From positions 4,960,001 through 5,024,000 of the forward strand of contig NZ_JAUSUZ010000001.1 of NCBI RefSeq assembly GCF_030813715.1: a stretch of 64,000 bases of DNA, read 5' to 3'. Both the position numbers and the translations under genes were made by a program. Of the stretch, positions 60,278-64,000 are shown in pieces; the first letter of the stretch is position 1, and the number at the start of each line of letters is the position of its first letter. The notes beneath the pieces are model-generated. The model saw nothing but the letters and a program-made list of their open reading frames with translations, was not told the origin of the DNA and did not search any database. This stretch comes from Catenuloplanes indicus (GTDB lineage Bacteria > Actinomycetota > Actinomycetes > Mycobacteriales > Micromonosporaceae).

Positions 60278-60595
60278 GTGGGTTTCGGAGCAAGCATCTT
60301 CCTCATCGCACTGGGGGCGATCTTCGCGTTCGCCATCGAGTTCGACCTGGGGTGGATCGACATCGCTGTGGTCGGCTGGGTCCTCATCCTCGCCGGCCTC
60401 GTGGGCCTCGCGACGACCGTGTGGTTCTGGCAGAGCCGCCGTCGCCCGGTCGCAACCACTGCCGATGGTCACATCCCGGCGCCGCCGCACCCGGCGACCG
60501 CGCCGCCGCACACGCACGTGGCCCCGCCCGTCGCCGCCCCGGTCGAGGACCGGGTCGTTGAGGAGCAGTACCGGGTGCGCCGTCAGCAGCTGTAA
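60278..60595 (+). CDS. DUF6458 small membrane protein, second copy
   Basis: The GTG at 60278 has AAGGAGG and GAGGA before it and gives 105 residues. The two helices, FGASIFLIALGAIFAFAIEF and DIAVVGWVLILAGLVGLATT, are clearly related to the first DUF6458 protein. The tail is Pro/His-rich and ends EEQYRVRRQQL. The two share spacing and order but face outward from an intervening minus-strand gene. Confidence 0.85.
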   Translation: MGFGASIFLIALGAIFAFAIEFDLGWIDIAVVGWVLILAGLVGLATTVWFWQSRRRPVATTADGHIPAPPHPATAPPHTHVAPPVAAPVEDRVVEEQYRVRRQQL

Positions 60596-60607
60596 TCCGG
60601 TCATCGA

Positions 60608-60639
60608 GAAAAGGGGCCCGCGGCCGCGGGCCCCTTTTC
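60608..60639. terminator. Bidirectional intrinsic terminator
   Basis: GAAAAGGGGCCCGCGG (60608-60623) and CCGCGGGCCCCTTTTC (60624-60639) form one 32-base perfect palindrome with flanking A and T tracts. It serves the DUF6458 gene and the convergent hemolysin III gene. Confidence 0.92.
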
Positions 60640-60649
60640 GTGTGCCGGA

Positions 60650-61327
60650 TCAGGCGAACAGCGCGAAGTAGATGGCGATGTGGTGGCAGATGGCCGCGAT
60701 CAGCGTGCAGGCGTGGAAGAACTCGTGGTGGCCGAAAACGGTGGGCCACGGGTTCGGCCGGCGCAGCGCGTAGAGCACTGCGCCGATGCTGTACATCACG
60801 CCGCCGACGATCAGCAGCACCAGCGCGGCGACGCCGCCCTTGTGCAGGATGTCCGGCAGGACCGCGACCGCGACCCAGCCGAGTGCGATGTAGAGCGGCG
60901 CGCCGACCCAGCGCGGCAGATGCGGCCAGACCAGTTTGAGCGCCACACCGAGGAGCGCGCCACCCCAGACGATGCCGAGCAGGATCTCCGACTTCGGCGC
61001 CGGCAGGAGCAACAGGCAGAACGGCGTGTACGTACCGGCGATGAACACAAAGATCATCGAGTGGTCCATCCGGCGCATGATCTGGTAGCCGCGCGGACTC
61101 CAGACGCGCCGATGGTAGAGCGCGCTGGTGCCGAACAGGCCGCAGACCGTGAGGCTGTAGACGGCGCAGCTGAGCACCGGTGTCCAGCCCGGCCGGGACA
61201 GCGCGAGTGAGCAGAGGACGATGCCGCAGACCAGGGCGACGAAGAACGCGTAGAAGTGCAACCAGCCGCGCAGGCGGGGTTTGCCGAGGTCCAGCGGCTT
61301 GAGGCGAGCGGGGGCATCGGTGGTCAC
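60650..61327 (-). CDS. Hemolysin III / TrhA-family (PAQR) membrane protein
   Basis: This 225-residue protein starts at GTG 61327. It has seven membrane helices. PAQR metal-site residues are in SALYHRRVWSPRGYQIMRRM plus DHSMIFVFIAGTYTPF and in FGHHEFFHACTLIAAICHH near the C-terminus. Members control membrane energetics and lipid homeostasis in bacteria (TrhA) rather than acting as toxins. It is monocistronic. Confidence 0.92.
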   Translation of the reverse strand: MTTDAPARLKPLDLGKPRLRGWLHFYAFFVALVCGIVLCSLALSRPGWTPVLSCAVYSLTVCGLFGTSALYHRRVWSPRGYQIMRRMDHSMIFVFIAGTYTPFCLLLLPAPKSEILLGIVWGGALLGVALKLVWPHLPRWVGAPLYIALGWVAVAVLPDILHKGGVAALVLLIVGGVMYSIGAVLYALRRPNPWPTVFGHHEFFHACTLIAAICHHIAIYFALFA

Positions 61328-61420
61328 ACAACCAGGTTACGCCACCGTAGGTTACCTCGCAGTAGTGAAGCGGCTCACCCGCTTGGAGTGTTTACGCCCG
61401 GCCGACTACCGTGCGGAGCC

Positions 61421-62170
61421 ATGGACCTCAATGCGGATCTCGGTGAGGGCTTCGGCGTCTGGAGACTGGGCGACGACGAGGCGCTGCTCGACCTGGTGAC
61501 CTCGGCGAACATCGCGTGCGGCTTCCACGCTGGCGACCCGTCCATCATGCGCGCGGTCTGCGGCGCCGCGGCCGACCGGGGCGTGGCGATCGGCGCCCAG
61601 GTCGGCTACCGCGATCTGGCCGGTTTCGGACGTCGCCGGATCGAGTACGCCCGCGCCGACCTGCGCGACGAGATCATCTATCAGATCGCGGCGCTCGACG
61701 GCTTCGCCCGGGTGGCCGGCGACCGGGTCCGCTACGTCAAGCCGCACGGCGCGCTCTACAACACCGCCGCGGTCGACGAGGTGCAGGCGGGCGCCGTGGT
61801 CGACGCGATCACCGACTACGACGCCGGGCTGCCGGTGCTGTGCCAGCCCGGTTCGGTGCTCGCCCGCCTGGTCGCGGAGGCTGGGCTGCGGGTGGTCGGC
61901 GAGGGCTTCGCGGACCGCGCCTACCTGCCCGACGGCCGCCTCGTCCCACGCACCGACCCGGACGCGGTCATTCACAACTCCGCCGCGGTCGCCGACCGGG
62001 TGGTCCGGATGGCGGTCGAGCACACGGTGGTCGCGATCGACGACACCGTGATTGCCTGCCCCGTCGAATCCATCTGCCTGCACGGCGACACCCCTGGCGC
62101 CGTCGACCTCGCCCGCCGCGTCCGCGCCTCCCTCCTCGACGCCGACATCTCCCTGGCCGCCTTCTCCTGA
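61421..62170 (+). CDS. pxpA: 5-oxoprolinase subunit A (LamB/YcsF family)
   Basis: The ATG at 61421 gives 249 residues that begin MDLNADLGEGFGVWRLGDDE, the family signature. It continues TSANIACGFHAGDPSIM, IGAQVGYRDLAGFGRR, VRYVKPHGALYN and EGFADRAYLPDGRLVPR, with CLHGDTPGAVDLAR near the C-terminus. It acts with PxpB and PxpC to open 5-oxoproline. Those partners are not in the window: downstream is the repeat region. Confidence 0.93.
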   Translation: MDLNADLGEGFGVWRLGDDEALLDLVTSANIACGFHAGDPSIMRAVCGAAADRGVAIGAQVGYRDLAGFGRRRIEYARADLRDEIIYQIAALDGFARVAGDRVRYVKPHGALYNTAAVDEVQAGAVVDAITDYDAGLPVLCQPGSVLARLVAEAGLRVVGEGFADRAYLPDGRLVPRTDPDAVIHNSAAVADRVVRMAVEHTVVAIDDTVIACPVESICLHGDTPGAVDLARRVRASLLDADISLAAFS

Positions 62171-62311
62171 CCTGGCTACCGAGGGGCGGTGGCTAAATGC
62201 CGAAATATCGAGCGCGCAGCGCCCGAGATCGGCGACCAAGCGGCGACCGCGCAGACGCGACGCAATGCTAGTAGCGATGACGGGCCCGGCCACGGATGCC
62301 GCATGTGAGAC

Positions 62312-62735
62312 GAGTCGCGTGCGGAAGCTGAGCAGCGGCGACGTTTGCGGCTCCGGCCCGGCCACGGCCGCATCACGCGCTGCCGCCGCACGCGTCAGCC
62401 GCGTGCGGAAGCCGAGCTGCGGCGGACTTCACGAATTCGGCACCGCCACCGGCTCCGCCGCCGCCACGTGTAATCGCGATTCGCGTGCGGCACCGAGCTG
62501 CGACGCGCGTCGCGGTTCTCCCGGCTACGTCCGGTACCGGCTTCTCCGGTGTGAACGTGAGTCGCGTGCGGCACCGAGCTGCGGCGGAGTTCGCGGGTCC
62601 GTTCCGGTTGCGGCGGTACCGGCTCCTCCGCGTTGCCGCGTGTGAACGTGAGTCGCGTGCGGCACCGAGCTGCGACGGACGTCGCGGTTCTTTCCCCGGC
62701 CGCCGCGGGACCGGCTCCGCCGCCGCGGGTGGAGC
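62312..62735. repeat. Five imperfect tandem repeats of 81-91 bp
   Basis: Units start at 62312, 62394, 62478, 62559 and 62650 (spacing 82, 84, 81, 91). Each begins GAGTCGCGTGCGG or a close variant, continues (C/A)CCGAGCTGCG(A/G)CGG, and later has ACCGGCTCCTCCG. Units 3-5 are the most alike, and units 4 and 5 are both preceded by GTGTGAACGT. Confidence 0.8.
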
Positions 62736-62817
62736 GGAGCGCCAGCGGAGTCGGAACCGGCGGCGCGGTTGGCCCGCGGGAGCGTGCGGGCCGGACCACG
62801 CCGGAAGCGGGAAAATC
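62731..62817 (+). repeat. Dispersed repeat, copy C (25-nt companion plus 46-nt core)
   Basis: The companion 62731-62755 (GGAGCGGAGCGCCAGCGGAG plus TCGGA) equals the reverse complement of 5177-5201. The core 62772-62817 begins GCCCGCGGGAGCGTGCGGGC. It ends 16 bases before the stop of the minus-strand NHL gene. Confidence 0.75.
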
Positions 62818-62833
62818 CGCTTTACAGGTTTTT

Positions 62834-64000
62834 TCAGCCGTCCAGGCCGCGCAGGATCAGCGGTAGGCGGGACGGGGCGCCGGGGGTGATGGTGATGGGG
62901 ACGCCCCAGTCCTGCCGGGTGAGGTGGCAGGCGGCGTGTTCGGCGTCGACGTCGCAGGTGGCGGCCTGGGCCACGACCTGGAGCACACCGGTGGGGACGT
63001 CGGGGTTGAGACGCAGTGTGCGGGAGAGCTCGGTGGTGGTGCCGGCGCCGTCGAGGAGCAGCTCCGGTGGGGAGGCGCTGACGACGAGGCGGGTGGACGG
63101 GCCGAATGTCTCGTCGAGCTTCTGGCCCGGGGCGGGCGTGAAGATGATGTCGAGGGTGGCGTCGCCGGGGGCGAGGGGGGTCGCGGGGCGCTCGGTGCGG
63201 TGGCGGGTGCCGTCCGCGGAGACGCCGGCGGCCTTCAGGGTGCCGGGTGCGAGGCGGGTCAGGCGGTGTGCGGCGGACTCGACCACCAGAACCGCGCCGT
63301 CGTCGGTGAGGACCAGGTCGCTGGGCTCGGCGAGGCCACGGTCGACCGTGGTGACCTCGTCGGTCTCGGGGGAGTAGCGGCGGACGGCGCCGTTGTAGGT
63401 GTCGGCGATCAGCACCGAGCCGTCGGGGAGGGCGCAGACGCCGAGCGGATGCTGCAGCAGCGCCTGCGCGGCCGGGCCGTCCATGTGGCCGAAGTCGAAG
63501 AGGCCCTGACCGACGGCGGTGTGCAGTTCGCCGTTCGCGATCCAGCGCAGCGCGGACGTCTCGCTGTCGGCGATCCACAGGCGGGTGCCGTCGGCGGACG
63601 TGGCGAGACCGGACGGCTGGGCCATCCAGACGTCGGGAATCGGGCCGTCGCGCAGCGCCTCGACCGTGGTGCCGGCGTAGACCCCGGCGGTGCGTTTGAT
63701 CGGGTCGAACCACCAGAGCTGGTGGATGCCGGCCATCGCGACGATGACCTTCCCGTCGAACCAGGCCACGTCCCACGGCGAGGAGAGGTCGACGGCCAGC
63801 GCGTCGTGGGCGTGACCGTCCGGCGCGGACCGCCACTGACGGCCGCTGCCGGCGATCGTGGTGACCGTGCCGTCCACCAGCCGTACGCCGCGCAGCAGAT
63901 GGTTGACCGTGTCGGCGACGACCACGTCGTAGCCGGCCACCTCCGCGGTGTGCGGCGGGAGCAGGCACAGACCCTGCGGCTCGGAGAACGACGGGGCGTC
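62834..64000 (-). CDS. NHL-repeat protein (NHLRC2-like), N-terminus beyond the window
   Basis: The frame is open to the last base (reading DAPSFSEPQGLCLLPPHTAE), so the start lies outside. The 388 visible residues hold beta-propeller NHL repeats: VVADTVNHLLRGVRL, LSSPWDVAWFDGKVIVAMAG, AQPSGLATSADGTRLWIADS, HPLGVCALPDGSVLIADTYN and EPSDLVLTDDGAVLVVESAA. A C-terminal beta domain follows. Full-length relatives usually carry a thioredoxin-like N-terminal domain. It probably binds protein or senses redox state. It ends beside copy C of the 46-nt repeat. Confidence 0.85.
   Translation of the reverse strand, partial: DAPSFSEPQGLCLLPPHTAEVAGYDVVVADTVNHLLRGVRLVDGTVTTIAGSGRQWRSAPDGHAHDALAVDLSSPWDVAWFDGKVIVAMAGIHQLWWFDPIKRTAGVYAGTTVEALRDGPIPDVWMAQPSGLATSADGTRLWIADSETSALRWIANGELHTAVGQGLFDFGHMDGPAAQALLQHPLGVCALPDGSVLIADTYNGAVRRYSPETDEVTTVDRGLAEPSDLVLTDDGAVLVVESAAHRLTRLAPGTLKAAGVSADGTRHRTERPATPLAPGDATLDIIFTPAPGQKLDETFGPSTRLVVSASPPELLLDGAGTTTELSRTLRLNPDVPTGVLQVVAQAATCDVDAEHAACHLTRQDWGVPITITPGAPSRLPLILRGLDG

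Larger units (their letters stand above)
62171..62833. other. 663-base non-coding region between convergent genes
   Basis: The region holds the 81-91-bp tandem repeat (62312-62735) and copy C of the dispersed repeat (62731-62817). The open frames across it are products of the repeat. Confidence 0.6.

Noticed and set aside
62373-63968. A 531-codon open frame on the minus strand at the end of the window
   Set aside because: It overlaps the NHL gene in another frame and consists of Arg/Pro-rich high-GC translation and repeat products.

Overview
The window is high-GC DNA from a filamentous actinobacterium. The block fhaA-fhaB-pstP-rodA-pbpA-pknA-pknB facing trpG, a class E sortase, a DUF881 protein and crgA is the classical actinobacterial growth and division locus. 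Several small proteins of a type I associate with Micromonosporaceae suggest Actinoplanes, Catenuloplanes or Micromonospora relatives; the family is an inference.

Layout. 1-11.5 kb: the end of a probable GCS2-type ligase, membrane and PASTA proteins, an Scr1/DUF397 regulator pair, a GH88 hydrolase with an SDR oxidoreductase, a WecG-type glycosyltransferase with a CDP-tyvelose-epimerase-like enzyme, and tRNA-Leu(CAG). 11.8-24.5 kb: the growth locus. It is closed by a 14-bp bidirectional terminator between pknB and trpG. 24.8-34.1 kb: an Fe-S oxidoreductase, two CNNM/CorC-type CBS proteins, two NlpC/P60 hydrolases (one behind a c-di-AMP riboswitch), dCTP deaminase and a PNPOx-type protein.

34.1-50.7 kb is an integrated actinomycete integrative and conjugative element (AICE) in the 3' end of tRNA-Gly(CCC). 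A 42-bp perfect direct repeat marks its ends. One long leftward operon holds integrase, excisionase, a replication protein, small Zn-ribbon-like proteins, a TraB/FtsK translocase, a putative spread protein and two small proteins. A rightward pair encodes a GntR-kinase fusion and a second P-loop kinase. The cargo near the right end looks like a defence island. It holds a RexA/RexB-like pair of lower GC, then an NB-ARC/TPR receptor with nearly identical 126-bp repeats. The receptor is translationally coupled to a small Bell-like protein that shares a repeat motif with it, an arrangement known from bacterial NLR-associated amyloid signalling. Degenerate att-like sequences at 47257 and 51635, plus a GntR-gene remnant at 52534, indicate earlier integrations at the same tRNA.

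50.9-64 kb: a broken nucleotidyltransferase, a Phd/VapC-type toxin-antitoxin pair, a TetR regulator with a SRPBCC protein, a GNAT protein, a phosphoribosyltransferase, a SpoIIE-type phosphatase, an acyl-CoA dehydrogenase behind two tandem operators, two DUF6458 proteins flanking a SixA-type phosphatase, hemolysin III, PxpA and the end of an NHL-repeat protein. A 46-nt sequence occurs three times just behind stop codons, and an 81-91-bp imperfect tandem repeat lies at 62.3-62.7 kb.

All calls rest on reading the sequence and remembered family features; no searches were run.
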